Shown here in pieces: positions 1 to 11,942 of a stretch of 64,000 bases of DNA. The DNA is from Leucaena leucocephala (Eukaryota; Streptophyta; Magnoliopsida; Fabales; Fabaceae). The notes below the pieces were generated by a model. That model was not told the DNA's origin and ran no database searches. It was given only the letters and a program-made list of their open reading frames with translations. The number at the start of each line of letters is the position of its first letter. Position 1 is the stretch's first letter. The translations under genes were made by a program, and so were the position numbers. The DNA is taken from assembly GCA_037074615.1 (NCBI GenBank), contig CM073560.1:3975501-4039500 (forward strand). The letters are read 5' to 3'.

Positions 1-299
1 GTCTGATGCCAAAATATTTAATTGTTGATTAAAAACTTCTTGCCGGCTCTGCAGCTGGTTTTCAACTTAACGAATACCTACTTTTTAAGAGAAGGGAGAG
101 AAGTGGGAGATATTCAACATGAAACAAGGTGTTTGAAAAAGTTTCAATTGATTATAGTGTTTCTTTTTTCTTTTTCAAAGACACTGGAAAAGAAAATAGA
201 ATTTATTGAGCAACACATTTTCTGGGCATAAGGCAATAATGATGTCACAATGATCTGACTTCAAAAACTATAAATGACTCAAGAACTAAGGAAGCATAC

Positions 300-3200
300 A
301 ATTTATGACGTTTTGTTGGAGGTTGCATTACAGAAGCTGGGTGATCTCTATTTCCAGGATTAAATCCTGTACCATCCATCATAGAAGCTGCGTCTACATG
401 AGTATTTAAGGAAATAGGTACAGAGATGAAGCTTTCAGATTAATTAGTATATCAATTTTGTAGCATAACTGAAATCTTCATCAGAAACTCAACACTAACT
501 CCCTAAACTCAACAATAACTCCCTGAATACAAATTCGTCAGATATATAAGCCCAACCAAATTGCCAAGAAAATAAGTTTAAACTATATATATGTGACCCA
601 CCTCAACCTAAAAATGTCAACGTCAACTACCTAAATTGCATTATTTGTGAAAAAATATATCTTTGCTCCTATTCTATAATCAATTGTGAAACAAATAAAT
701 AAACTGCACTTCCCACAGTGATATTTTTCCAGGAGCAAAAGGAGAAAGAGAAATAAAAGGGAAGAAAGTTAATTTTTCCATTACAAAAATCATGTTGAAG
801 GCATAGCTAAAAGTTTTTTGGTTGTTGGAGGAGGAAAGGATCAGAGTGATTAAATAAAATAGAACAGCATAGCAGTTGTCATATTTATCTGGTCCAGATG
901 CCCTTGTTTTTTTATTTTTTCAGAAACTGATTTGTCCTATCAAAACTTGATACATGCAGCAAATTGGGTTAACCATCAGCAAAAGAGAGGAGCGGGGAAG
1001 TTGTGTGGTTGGGAAAGACATGTATCAATGTAATCCACGGCCGTAGCCCTTCCCTGCTCCCAAACTGCTGGAGCTAGGTCTTGTATGGGTAGAGGGTACA
1101 AAAATGTATATGGCAACTAACTGCGATTAGCATGTGAGCAGAAAAACTAGAGAAGACTGCTTTACCGAAATAAAGTTCTAAGGTATAGTGAAAATGACTT
1201 TCAAAAGACGCAATAATTACCCAGTATTTTCAAAGGTAAAGAGATCATTGATTTACTTTCACTTTCAGAAGACAAAAGGACTACATAAATAATACCAGGT
1301 AGTGTAAGCTAAAATCTGAGATAGAACTTAGCACTAAACAGTATTTTCAACTTGTTAATTAATTTGATTATTATCATGCGGATACTAGCACAAGAAGTTG
1401 ATGGTAACTTTTTCTTTTCTTTCCTTGGGGGCTTTCGATAACCCATGCTGCCATCAATCTCCAAAATAGTTTGTTCTGTATACTTTAGTGACCTACAAAG
1501 TTCTGAAGAATTGGGGGCAAATAGAGACCAAAAAAGTAAAAAACCAATATTAGTGATTTCATATCCTTTTGGAATACAAAAAGAGGCAAAAAATAAGCTA
1601 ATTATAAAATAGCCAGCATCATATGCTGGCCTATACAAAATATGAAACTAGCAGAAATAGATGCCCAGAATTTTGAATTGATAAAAAATGAAAATCAATG
1701 CCAAATGCTAACAGATTGTTAATTCTCAGACCTCATGCAAAGGACCAAAGATAAATAAAGTCCAGTCCTACCTGCATGAGCAGCATATTGGCTGGCCTGG
1801 ATGGGCTTCTTGCAAGCATTACAACACACCTTCAAAATTATACAAACAATTAATAATATCAAGTGAAAGTCCGTTATTATCAAGGCAATAATGTCAGCAC
1901 ATAAATATTTTTTTTGTGAATAACACGTATACATATTCACATATATCAATCAATTGTACAATTTCAAAAGTTGATATGAAAGGCAAAAGTTTCTTCCAAT
2001 GAACTATGCAGAACGCTATCTTTGTGATGAATATGGCAATATGTAAGGAGGTGGAGGTGAAAACCAAAAATTATTTCTGTCGACCAACAGAAACTACATC
2101 AGAAACAGGAGCCCTCTTCTGGTGGCATACAAGAGAAACTCCTTGAATCCCAAGAAAGAGGTCAAAGTGGCTATAACCCATGGCCTTGCTAAGCATCATA
2201 CAATTTAAGAAAGGAATTAAGCATTCCCCAAAATAAAACATAAAAAAAAGGTTTCAATAATAAGATATCAAAGAATGTACCAGTACCAACATGCAAAAGC
2301 CAAGAGCTTACACAATAGTGACAACATACAGAGCTTAAAGAATGCAGTAAATACTCTGCCCCATGCCCTACATGATGCATGCACACAAATGCAGATTTGA
2401 TTACCATATCATTTACTCCAAATATCAACAGTACAAGGTGGCTCGGGTCATAGTTTAATTGTTTGCAAAAAAGACAGATGCTGCAATCATAACACTAGAC
2501 TGACAACAACAATAAGCTCTATCCCACTAGGTGGGGTCGGCTATATGAATCATATGACACCATTGTGCTATATCAAAATTCAAATCCTTATATAGGTTGT
2601 TAACCAAGAAGTCCCGTTCAATAACCTTGTTGAGTATTCTCTTTGGTCTTCCTCTGCCCTTTTTAACAAGGTTCCATAATAATTGATCTACCCTTCTCAC
2701 CATCGCAACCGATGGCCTTCTTTGTACATATCCAAACCACCTTAGACAATTCTCTACCATTTTTTCCCTCATAGCGGCCACTCCAACTCTTCATCGTATA
2801 TGTTCATTACAGATCTTATCTTTTCTTGTATGCCCACACATCCATCTCAATATCCTCATTGTTCAGCTACTCCAACTTTATGCTCTTATTGTCCTTTTAA
2901 CGCTCAACATTTACTACCATAAAGCGTTGCTGGTCTTACAAAATTAAGGTAACCAGAATTTTTTAAGCTATAGTTGTTTCAGGAGTATTTCTCAATAACA
3001 TAAAAGTGAATGCACTCTATTCTCAGTAACAAAATTTTAATGCCACTGACATGGATTAGAAAAAAAGTGAACAAGAGGCAAACCGTACCAGATGCAAGGG
3101 ATCAGACATAGGCCTCAAACCATACACATGCATATCTGCAATAGAAAAAACACTTGAAAAGCTGAAAACTGAAGAAGGAGAAACAAAAGGCAAACATGAA

Positions 3201-5390
3201 CATCCCATTTTTTCAAGCGATGAGTTGGGATTGAGAAACATAACTAGTTCCTCCTTGTCAAGTTCTAAAGTGACAATGCGAAAGAACTGATGACTGAATT
3301 GACCATAAATGAGCAATTCAAATCAATACACAGAATCGCACACTTTTACAATTCAAAAGTGCGTAAAAACAGTGAGTTGGTTTGGCTTGTTGTAATGTTG
3401 TCAAGAGTTGACCATATCTCTTGAAAAACATCAAATCAGTATATTACTTGAGATGATTTCAAGAATTAATTACTTACAAATTTACAACTAATAAGACAAT
3501 GGATGACCTATGTTGAAGTACTTTTCAAATCTTTTGGGTTAGATTTACCATCTTGAGTGTTTTATAAATATCATAAGGATATAAATATGCCATATTTTAT
3601 AATGTTATGTTATGGTTCAAGGCATCTTATGATTTGCAACTTAAAAATACGCTTTTCAAGTCAAATATTTATCAAACTTTGACAAATATGAATATAACAA
3701 AATTAAACAGGCATTTTTTAAGGGGTGCTTGGTGCACAAAAATTTGGGATTTGGGACCATTTATTATTTCTCTAACTATCAGCATTGATGTGAACTTTAT
3801 TCAGAGAGAGTTCTCTATCAATTTAGTGAGAAAGTTTCAGGTGCAGAACTGTGAGCTAAGTGAAATATAGAAAAACAATATATGTATGTATGTATATCAA
3901 TTTTTAAAGTTTCTTGATTTGGCTAGACTGTGAGAAAGGATATTAAATGGTTTTGTGAGGCAGTGCAATAGAGGGATATAAATGACCAATCCACTAAACC
4001 AAGATTCAAATCGGAATATTGAAGTATGAGATGACAGCTAGAAAACTTTTGCATCTTAAAAGTTAAAACAAGTCCACCACAAAATTTATCTCCAATCCAA
4101 AATAACAGTACTTCTATGACTCACAAGGGGGGAAAATACATTTGCGTGGGTTAATTTAAGAATGCTGGTTTTAGCAGTGTCCTCTAATTTCACATTTTGA
4201 AGTGTCCTCTAATTTCACATTTTGAATAAATGTTTTTCAATAATAAAGTTACCATTGTGGGTTATAAAACTCAGTTAAATTGGGAGGAAGTCTACAATTA
4301 ATCACCCAGGATAATCCAATATTTTAGAAGCTACATGTTAGTTTTTTTTTTTAATTTCTTCACCCGGTATCCTGGCCAATCCCTCAAGGAATTACAAACC
4401 AGACTAATCCGGATCGAGGCATGACAGGAACCATTAAGCTACATGTTAGTTTATGTTATACACAAATGCAAACAAACAAAAAGGAGACAAAATAGAACGG
4501 TAAATTGATACCTGTTAAGTGTTATTCATATAAAATTTAACTCAACGCAAGAAGAGAAGCAGGATAGCAAAATAAAATATACAAAACAAGCTAGTGCAGC
4601 ACACACCAATGGCGCATTGACTATTCAATGTTAAAGAAAAACTTCTGAGCAATGCATTGACAGAATTGCCTTCATTCAGTAATCAAATCGAGTCAAAAGT
4701 CAAAACTAAGACAATGAGTACAGAGCAGGTATCCCCACCTTCTTCATCAAGCAAATTTGCTTCATCTGCTTCTCGCAGTTCTCTAAAAACATACTCAGCA
4801 GCTGACTTCTGATGGCCAATCTCTTCTTCCAAAGGTTTGCAAGGGAGTACAATGTTGATCAGATATTAAAAAGAATCATAACCCTGTGATTCTCTTACTT
4901 TGCTAAGTACATATTATGAAAGCATGCAAAGCTAAGCATAATCAATAATCACACGAAAAAGGAGAAAGTACAATTTATCCCTGAACTAGGGCCTATATAC
5001 AAAATGTAACACTGTGCCCCCTGAACTAACATCTAATGCTACTTGTATAGTGAGAAATTAGTCTCAAAGTGATATTAGTAGTTTTATTTCCAAAACAAAC
5101 TGCTGAAACTAATTTTCAAAGGCCCGATCTTTGACAGATAAATGATTGTTTCACCTTATATGATAGTTCTCGGGGGAAACGGGTATCCTTCAAACTTCAA
5201 GCGCTAATGTTGCAATTTGGCAATAGTTCAGGGGTATAAAGTACATTTCCCACCAGGGGGAAAAAGCCATCGTCGCGAAAAGAAATTCTAAAGCTCGATT
5301 CAATCTACCTGCCCTAGTCTGTGAGAACCTCCCAGCAGCCAGAAGCCTTGAAATGACTGCCATTCTCCCACTCCCAAGCGAGCATACCAT
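300..5390 (-). CDS. SGF11-like SAGA deubiquitinase-module zinc-finger protein (3' end incomplete)
   Basis: Exons joined in frame on the minus strand are 5309-5390, 4739-4825, 3089-3135, 1772-1829 and 1386-1502, giving about 130 residues. A later exon lies near 300-430. The start ATG at 5390 opens with MVCSLGSGRMAVISRLLAAG, which matches my memory of plant homologues. Next come a charged helical stretch ending NLLDEED, the conserved segment GLRPMSDPLHLVCCNACKK, and a zinc finger of the form C-x2-C-x11-H-x3-C (CNACKKPIQASQYAAHAELC). A lysine-rich tail with PPRKEKKK follows. The exon at 300-430 encodes MMDGTGFNPGNRDH and a nuclear-localisation-like PPTKRHKL, then a plausible donor at 294-299, so the last exons lie outside the window. 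One or more exons between 430 and 1386 are unresolved. In yeast and animals, SGF11 holds the histone H2B deubiquitinase module in SAGA. That role here is inferred from the finger. The gene identity is secure as a conserved plant family; the SGF11 assignment is moderate. Confidence 0.75.
2521..2960 (-). pseudogene. Non-LTR retrotransposon (LINE) reverse-transcriptase C-terminal fragment
   Basis: An open stretch at 2527-2781 (minus) reads ENCLRWFGYVQRRP, then GRGRPKR, and ends WCHMIHIADPT. This is the usual C-terminal pattern of plant LINE reverse transcriptases (RLRWFGHVQRRP, GRGRPKK, HVADP). Upstream, 2782-2960 continues the family pattern (MRILRWMCGHTRKD) but only across frame shifts. It lies inside the long intron between the third and fourth exons of the SGF11-like gene. 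The copy is truncated and cannot move on its own. No poly-A tail or target duplication was identified. Confidence 0.75.
4176..4225. repeat. Perfect 25-bp tandem duplication
   Basis: Two identical adjacent 25-bp units, 4176-4200 and 4201-4225, begin AGTGTCCTCTAATTTC. They lie in an intron of the SGF11-like gene. Their identity suggests a recent replication-slippage event. Confidence 0.9.
4328..4452 (-). mobile_element. Short 5'-truncated SINE with 17-bp target-site duplication
   Basis: The 17-bp sequence AAGCTACATGTTAGTTT occurs at 4328-4344 and again at 4436-4452. Between them is a 91-bp insert that starts with a T run and, read on the minus strand, ends in poly-A. The minus-strand body contains CTCGATCCGGATTAG and ATACCGGGTG, like the 3' halves of plant tRNA-derived SINEs. 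Poly-A plus a long direct repeat is the hallmark of LINE-mediated retroposition. The SINE assignment rests on recalled motifs. Confidence 0.7.
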
Positions 5391-6059
5391 TGAGAGCAGG
5401 ATATGGTATATCTGCACATTACAACAGTCACATCAGTTTCAAAGACACCTTAAACCCAAATAACCAATTTCATCAAAAACTACCAGCCAATCAACGAAGC
5501 CTCGAAATACAAACCACGTGATTTTCAAATATGAAGCATCAGAAATTTAAAATAAATAAATAAATCATCGTGGTAAGAAAGCAGAACTTCACCTGAAACC
5601 GAAAGAAAATGGATTGACCAATAGACCAATCAGAATCCTCTTAAAAGGGAAAGAAACCCGAAAATTGAAATCAAGTTGGGAAAAACAGATGATGTCAGAG
5701 CAATGCCAGTGCAGAACAGGGGGAAGGAGCAGCGAGCAAGGACGACAATGGCGGGAGCGAAAACCCTAGAAGACAGAGAAGAAGAGAATTTATCTTTTGC
5801 TTGGATATGCTATTTTTGCTCGCACGTAAAAAATGGACGCTTCGAAGGTTCGCTCTCTCTCTCTCCTCCGCGGGGGAGAAGAGGGAGAGATGGCAAAGCC
5901 AAAAAAAGAGAAGCTTTGTCTGAAGCGAGCTTGGCCGCGCGTATAGAAGCGTTTAGCTTGACCAATAGCTCCTACGGTACTCTGAATCACACTGTGTCAT
6001 CGGCTACGCTCCACTACTCCCTTTGTCCAAAGACTAAAATATTGCACACGAGCGGTATT
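5391..6059. other. Upstream region of the SGF11-like gene
   Basis: Holds the presumed 5' leader and promoter of the minus-strand SGF11-like gene. The part from about 5676 to 5950 is richer in G and C than its surroundings and contains a CT-rich tract near 5850. An open frame of 128 codons on the plus strand (5676-6062) has a repetitive charged composition with no recognisable domain, and I do not call it a gene. Confidence 0.5.
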
Positions 6060-6062
6060 TAA

Positions 6063-6517
6063 GGGTGTGTTTGGCTCAGGGGAGGAATTTTAATAGAGGA
6101 AAAGGAAAAGAAAGGAAAGAAAAAAAAAAAGAGGGATTTTATTATTACCTTATTTAGATTAATATTAAGGGAGAGGAGGGGAGGGATTTTCATATTACCT
6201 TGTTTGATTCAAGAAGGAAAGGGAGGGAAAATACTTTTATATAGACATATTTACCTTATATTATTTTACATAATATTTTAATAAAATATAATATAAGAGT
6301 AATATTATGATATTAAAAAATTATAGGTATATAAATATTATATAATAATAATATCACATTTCCCCTCCAAATTTCCCCAATTTTGGAGGGGAAGTAAAGT
6401 TGGAGGGGAGGGAAAATTTTAAAAAAATTTACCTCCCCTCCTAAATTTTGTAATGAGCCAAACAAGGGGAGGGAAGTAAAATCCCTTCCCCCCAAATACC
6501 CCGTGCCAAACAAGCCC
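6063..6517. mobile_element. Tourist-like (PIF/Harbinger) MITE with TAA duplication
   Basis: The element is 455 bp long. It begins GGGTGTGTTTGGCTC and ends GTGCCAAACAAGCCC, which is an imperfect terminal inverted repeat. It is flanked exactly by TAA at 6060-6062 and 6518-6520, the duplication typical of PIF/Harbinger elements. The interior is purine-rich on one side and pyrimidine-rich on the other, so it can fold back. There is no coding capacity. Confidence 0.8.
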
Positions 6518-6520
6518 TAA

Positions 6521-8888
6521 AACACTTTTTTAGAGTCGCCAAAAACACCTTTTTATAAAACTGATCATTTAAATATTAATAATTTACATTTATGTAAAAT
6601 AAATTAATACTTCTCAAATACTCCCTTAATAGTTAATATAAAATTTAATTTAATTTTTTAAAATAATTTAAAAAAATAAATTAATTAATTATAACTAATA
6701 TAAAAATTAGTTAATTAATTTAGATAGATTAATGAGTATATTATATAAATTCATTAGTTAAATTTGATCATAATTAATTAATTTATATAATTTTATTAAT
6801 CTAATTAAAAAATTTAACTAATTTTTATATTAATTATAATTAAAAAATTTATTTAATTTCTTTAATCTATTTACAAAACACAGGTAACTTTTATATTAAG
6901 AACTAGACAAGTATATAGGAGCTAGTTAAAAATTAATTTTATTATATATATAAGATTTTAATTTAATTTTTTTCTCATATTTAACTATTTATTATTTTTT
7001 TACTAATTTAATTTATATACATTAAATTATATTTATTATAATTAATTAATTTATCTAATTTTTTATTTATTTAAATTAATTAAATAGTTATTATATCAAC
7101 CACAAAATAAGTATATTAATAGTCAGTTATAACACTAAGGAATGTAATGGCAATCAACTTGCCGAGGGTGGAGAGAGTCTTATAGGAGAATTGGGAGAAA
7201 TTATTTTGTTTTACGTCCATTTTGAATTACGTGCCTATTTAGTTTAGAAAAAAAAATTGCTCCTGACTTCAAATTATAGGTTTAGATCCAAAAGCACCCA
7301 AATATCTATTTTAATAGTAAAAATACTTTTTAGCTAAAATCTTAATTTGGGTCATTTGAACTGTAATTTTAAATAAGTAAGAGCCACTAACTTTTGGAAA
7401 CAATTTTTAAACATTAAAAATAAAAAAATAACGATTTTAATCCTATAAATTTTATCATTTTGCTATCTCTCCTATCTTTTTATATAATAATCAATTTATC
7501 TCATATTTTTTTTAATAATTTACTTATAAAAAAATTATTCTAATAATAACTATTTAAATATTTATTTTTTTAAAATCACTTTTTATATAAAATATATTAT
7601 CTAAAATCATTTTAAAATTAATTTTTTTAAAAATATATTTTCTAAAAGCTAAATCAAATATATATGTATGCATATACGTATTATAATGCTTTGTTTTGTA
7701 CCGAAGACCTTGAATCATTAGATACTAATTTATGGGGTTCAATGTAACTATACTAACTTTGTACAAATTTTATTAATTACATTTTGTCAAATAAAACATC
7801 TTTAATGCATTTTATAGATGTGAATGTTCCTACACTTAGTATGAAATGTTTGGTAGACACTGATGGCTCCCTATTTCAGAACGTTGAAAGTGAAACTACC
7901 TACGGCGGCCCCCTCCTAAAACAGTAAGGGAATTTGGTTAGTTTCATGAAAAAACAGGGTACATTGTTCCTACTACTACAGATATTATGAAAATTCATAA
8001 AGGAGTTCACCTTAATATTAACGTATCAATATAAAAAACAATAAAATCTAGAAGTCTTATTAGCAATACAAAGGCCCTCTTGAAGTTGGTATGCACCGTT
8101 GACCTAAAATGTTGGTTGGGAATGGAAGAATGACCACGAATAGCTTGTTGAACCAACCGAGTCTCCAGTTTCTAGAATATTCTTCAACGCAACAATAAAT
8201 TGTCTCACATATATTTTGAGGATATATTTGGATAGAAAGAAAAGGGATAGAAAAATAGAGAAAAAAATATTATGAATGAAAATTTGTTAAAATGGTAAAA
8301 AAAAAAGTACTCATCCAATTATAAATATAAGATATAATTTATAATAAAATTTTATATTACAAATTAAATTTTATATTTAAAACTAAAATTATATTATTTT
8401 TAAGAGTTTTTCTTATAGAATTATTTTCTCCTTTATTTCTTTCTCATCTAAACATAGGGTAAATGTCACTCCCTTCGTCTTTATCATAAGTTTTGAATTG
8501 GCATACTTTTTTTTTAAGATATATTTTGGAGATGTCTCTTAATTAGGTTTTCATATATCTTAATTATACTCTATCTGTTTCTTAATATAAAATCTAATTA
8601 ATTAATTTAAAAAAATTAAATAAATAATTTAATTATTATATATATTAATTATTATTAGACTATATATTAATTTATAAGTAAGATAAATTAATTTAAAAAA
8701 TTAATAAATATAAATATTTTAAAATAATTTATTTAATATTTTTAAATTAGTCAACTATATTTTATATTAAGTTACCCAGATAATATTAATTATAGGAGAA
8801 GACCATCAAACATCTCAAAATATGTTAGTTGCAAGCTTAATCATATAATATGAGTAGGTTGCTCAAGAAAAGTTCATTCAACTAGTAA
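6521..8888. other. AT-rich intergenic DNA with degenerate MITE remnants
   Basis: No gene is supported here. Stretches near 6605-6900 and 8570-8780 have inverted ends of the form ACTCCCTTAATAGTTAATAT / TTTTATATTAAG, resembling decayed Stowaway-type MITEs. A further element-like block at about 8218-8454 starts ATATTTGGATAGAAAG and ends CTTTCTCATCTAAACATAGGG, followed by TAA. Boundaries are uncertain. Confidence 0.45.
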
Positions 8889-8897
8889 AAATATTAT

Positions 8898-9030
8898 GGG
8901 AAAATGACATCTAGGTCCCGTGGAAGGCATTAAATACCAAAAAAGTCTCAGGAAATGGCATAAGTAATTTAAAGTCCCATGGGACTTTAGATAAATTTTT
9001 TTCAATTGTGAAAAGACATAACTACCCTTA
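8898..9030 (+). repeat. Left terminal inverted repeat of the MULE
   Basis: This 133-bp arm pairs with 13333-13465. It contains an internal palindrome AAGTCCCATGGGACTT, also present in the right arm. It ends with ACTACCCTTA, the complement of the start of the right arm. Scattered single-base differences separate the arms, so the insertion is not brand new. Confidence 0.92.
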
Positions 9031-9579
9031 CTCATGTTCTCTTGATGCTCTTCTCCTTACCGCTTTCATCTTTTGTTCTCTCAATTCAAGAATTTCGTCG
9101 GTGAAGCTCCGGAGACCAGCATCGCCTTTGTTTTCTTGGATTTTGATGCAAAAGTTGAGGTTGTGATTGGACTTGTTCGTCAAGCCGACGTGTAAGGAAG
9201 GAAGCACCCGAACAATTTCTGCTACAAGTTTTTGAATTCTTGAGATTCAGTTCAGACGCTGGAGTCATCAAGCTAAGACTAAGAACTTGTGAGAGTTCCT
9301 TGTCTTCCTTCATCACTGGCTTTGACATACCCAAATTTCCATTAAAGGGGATAAATGCCCCTCCTCTGTTTTTCAGATTTTGTGACTGAATTAGATTTTC
9401 CGGCACAGACCGATCATTTTCACTTCCCTGAAAGTACCGAAATAAATTTGTTTATTGTTGTCATAATTTATGAAATTTACTTGCAAATTACAATATTTTC
9501 TGAAAGTCATCTGCTGTCATTTTCGTTGGAGAAGTTGTTAATTTTTGCTGTCGTTTACTGTCATTTGTTAGTTACAGGT

Positions 9580-11490
9580 GCTGGTGTTGTTATTTGCAGG
9601 TGCTGGGGTTGTTATTCCGTCAACAACTTGTTGTTATTCTAGGTGCTGGGGTTGTTATGGAGTTGTTAATTTTGCTGGGGTTGGGTAGTTGTTATTTATG
9701 GTGCTCAGCTTGTGGAAGATCCAGAGTACTCCAAGAAGACCTCCACCAGTTGAGGGTTAATTGTTTGTGTTGGCTGATGAATTAAGTGTATTTGTGATTG
9801 TAAACTTTGTAAAGAATACGTGTACTTGAACAGCTTCAATTAATCTCAACATGTTAACATGTTCAGGAAAGATTGTTATCATGTTCAATAGTCAAGTGTT
9901 GTGTTTCATATGTTATCATGTGCAACCCTATATGGGGGAATACTAACAACTCACCGATACGGGAATGACAAGTCCAGTGCGTATGAATGACAATTAGACC
10001 ACAGTAAATAATAACTACCTAAGACAGGAAAAATAACAACTCTATCACTTATAAGTAGCAATCCCTATTGACTAAATAACAACTCTAGCACTAGGGAATA
10101 ACAACCCCAGCACCTACAACTAACAACCCCAGCACCAGCGGTAACAACCTCAGCACCGTTTGTAACAACCCCAACACCAACAAATAACAACCCTACCACC
10201 TACAAATAACAACCACATCACCAACAAATAACAACCATAGCACCTGCAGTAACAACCCAAGCACCTACAACTAACAATCCCAGCACCTACAGTAACAACC
10301 CCAGCACCTACTGTCGCGACTGGGGGATCCTCTTGCCGCGACTGGACGTCTCGGGAGTTCTTGGTCGCGACAACAGTGTCATCCGATCGCGACACTTATT
10401 CACATAAGCTTCCAGAAAACCAGCGACTGGGAATAACAACCCTAGCACCTACGACTTACAACCCCTGCGCTTAGGAATGACAACCCCAGCGCCTGGGAAT
10501 GACAACCCCTGCGACTGCAACTAACAAATGATAGCAACTGACAACAAACATAGTATTTGATTTGATTCATATATACACACTTTCCAATTACATTCGAATA
10601 ACAACCCCATCACTAACAAATAACAACCCCAGCGCTTGTAATAACAACCCCATCAGCTGGGAATGGCAACCCCAGCGCTTGAAATAACAACCCCATCAGC
10701 TGGGAATGACAACCCCAGCGCCTGGAATAACAACCCCACCAGCTGCAACTGATAACCCCATCATCTACAACTAACAACCCCATCAGCTGCAACTAACAAC
10801 AGGCGCTGGGGTTGTCATTCCCAGGCGCTGGGGTTGTTGTCAATTGTAGGTGCTGGGGTCGTTACTCTTGGGTGCTGGGGTTGTTACTCATGGGTGCTGG
10901 GGTTATTTTCTGCAAGCTTGTGCGAATAATTGTCGCGACCGGAAGACAGTTGTTGTCGCGACAAACAACACCTAAGACATCCAGTCGCGACAACATGATC
11001 GACCAGTCGCGACAGCAGGTGCTGGGGTTGTTGTCAATTGTAGGTGCTGGGGTTGTTATTCCTAGGCGATGGGGTTGTCATTCCTGGGCGCTGGGGTTGT
11101 CATTCCTGGGCGCTGGGGTTGTTACTCAGCCAATAGGGGTTGTTACTCAGCCATCGGGTAAATCTGGAAACCCACTATCTGGTAAATTTACCCGATAGTG
11201 GGTTTCCAGATTTACCCGAGGGTTTGCAAAAATAACAACTCCATAACAATCCCAGCACCTGCAATAATAACAAGTTGTTGAAGGAATAACAACCCCAGCA
11301 CTTGCAACTAACAACCCTAGCACCTGTAACTAACAAGAAGGTTTTGAAGGAATAACAACTCCAGCACCCCCAACTAACAACCCCAGCAGCTGCAACTAAC
11401 AACCCCAGCACCTGCAACTAACAACAGTAAAAATAACAACTCCAGCGCCTGTAACTAATAACCCCAGCACCTGCAATAACAACCCCAAAT
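9580..11490. repeat. Orientation-switching minisatellite (unit about 17-22 bp)
   Basis: The core unit is AACAACCCCAGCACCTGC, or its complement GGTGCTGGGGTTGTTATTCC, with interrupted and variable spacers. The G-rich reading appears on the plus strand at about 9585-9710, the C-rich reading at 10020-10800, G-rich again at 10800-11145, then C-rich at 11225-11490. Neighbouring blocks are therefore inverted and can pair with one another. Open frames across it, rich in repeated CWGCY or GAGVV, are products of the repeat and not genes. It lies wholly inside the MULE. Confidence 0.9.
11154..11219. repeat. 66-bp near-perfect palindrome with no loop
   Basis: Two 33-bp arms, 11154-11186 and 11187-11219, are reverse complements with one mismatch. 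The centre is GGTAAATTTACC and each arm begins TCGGGTAAATCTGG when read inward. It sits exactly where the minisatellite flips from the G-rich to the C-rich orientation. It would extrude as a cruciform or RNA hairpin. Confidence 0.92.
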
Positions 11491-11769
11491 GCCTATAACT
11501 AACAGATGACAGCAAATGATAGCAAACATAGTATGCACTTTGATTCATATATATATGCACTTTGCAATTACATCAGGTCTTGGCAGTAAATGTAAAAGGC
11601 ATACAACAAACATAGACACCTTCATCAAGATCCACCTTACCTTCCAACAAGATGGAGATTGATAAAGGTTACAAAAAATTACTTTCATCACTTTCTACAG
11701 ATATATACAAAGCAAAAATCAATATGATATGTATTTACACATAAAAATAGAGCAACCCAACGCCATTCC

Positions 11770-11942
11770 TCAGCTCGTGTTTAGATTCTTGAATGTGTTC
11801 ACCGTGTATCCAACATCATGGCATCTTCTACAATGATAAGTCTTCATGTTCTGAAATCGAGACTCAATTTTTTTGCTCTTTGGCCTTCTCAAAGGCCTTC
11901 TAGAAATTGGGGGGTCAAGAAACCTTTCTTTGTTATGCATTC
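11770..11942 (-). pseudogene. Decayed MULE transposase (MURA) C-terminus
   Basis: Minus-strand translation to the stop at 11770-11772 gives PPISRRPLRRPKSKKIES, then CRRCHDVGYTVNTF. Mutator transposases end with a PP-x-x-RR-x-PGRPKKKRI basic segment followed by a CX2CX4HX4C zinc knuckle. Here both cysteines of the first pair remain, but the histidine is Tyr and the last cysteine is Phe. I found no DDE catalytic region or SWIM domain upstream, so this is a relic. It agrees with the Mutator-type ends of the surrounding element. Confidence 0.65.

Noticed and set aside
1010..1090. Minus-strand text AVDYIDTCLSQ as a missing SGF11-like exon
   Set aside because: Splice phases do not fit the preceding exon and the wording does not match the homologues I recall. 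The missing exon is left open.
5676..6062. 128-codon plus-strand frame upstream of the SGF11-like gene
   Set aside because: Biased composition, no domain, opposite the leader of a real gene, and it ends at the MITE.
10150..11417. Open frames encoding Cys/Trp/Gly-rich repeat peptides
   Set aside because: They are forced by the repeating CTGGGGTTGTT unit, appear on both strands, and have no start context or neighbours.
9580..11490. Regularly spaced repeats suggesting a CRISPR array
   Set aside because: The units vary, spacers are not unique sequences of fixed length, orientation flips, and the host is a plant. It is a minisatellite inside a transposon.
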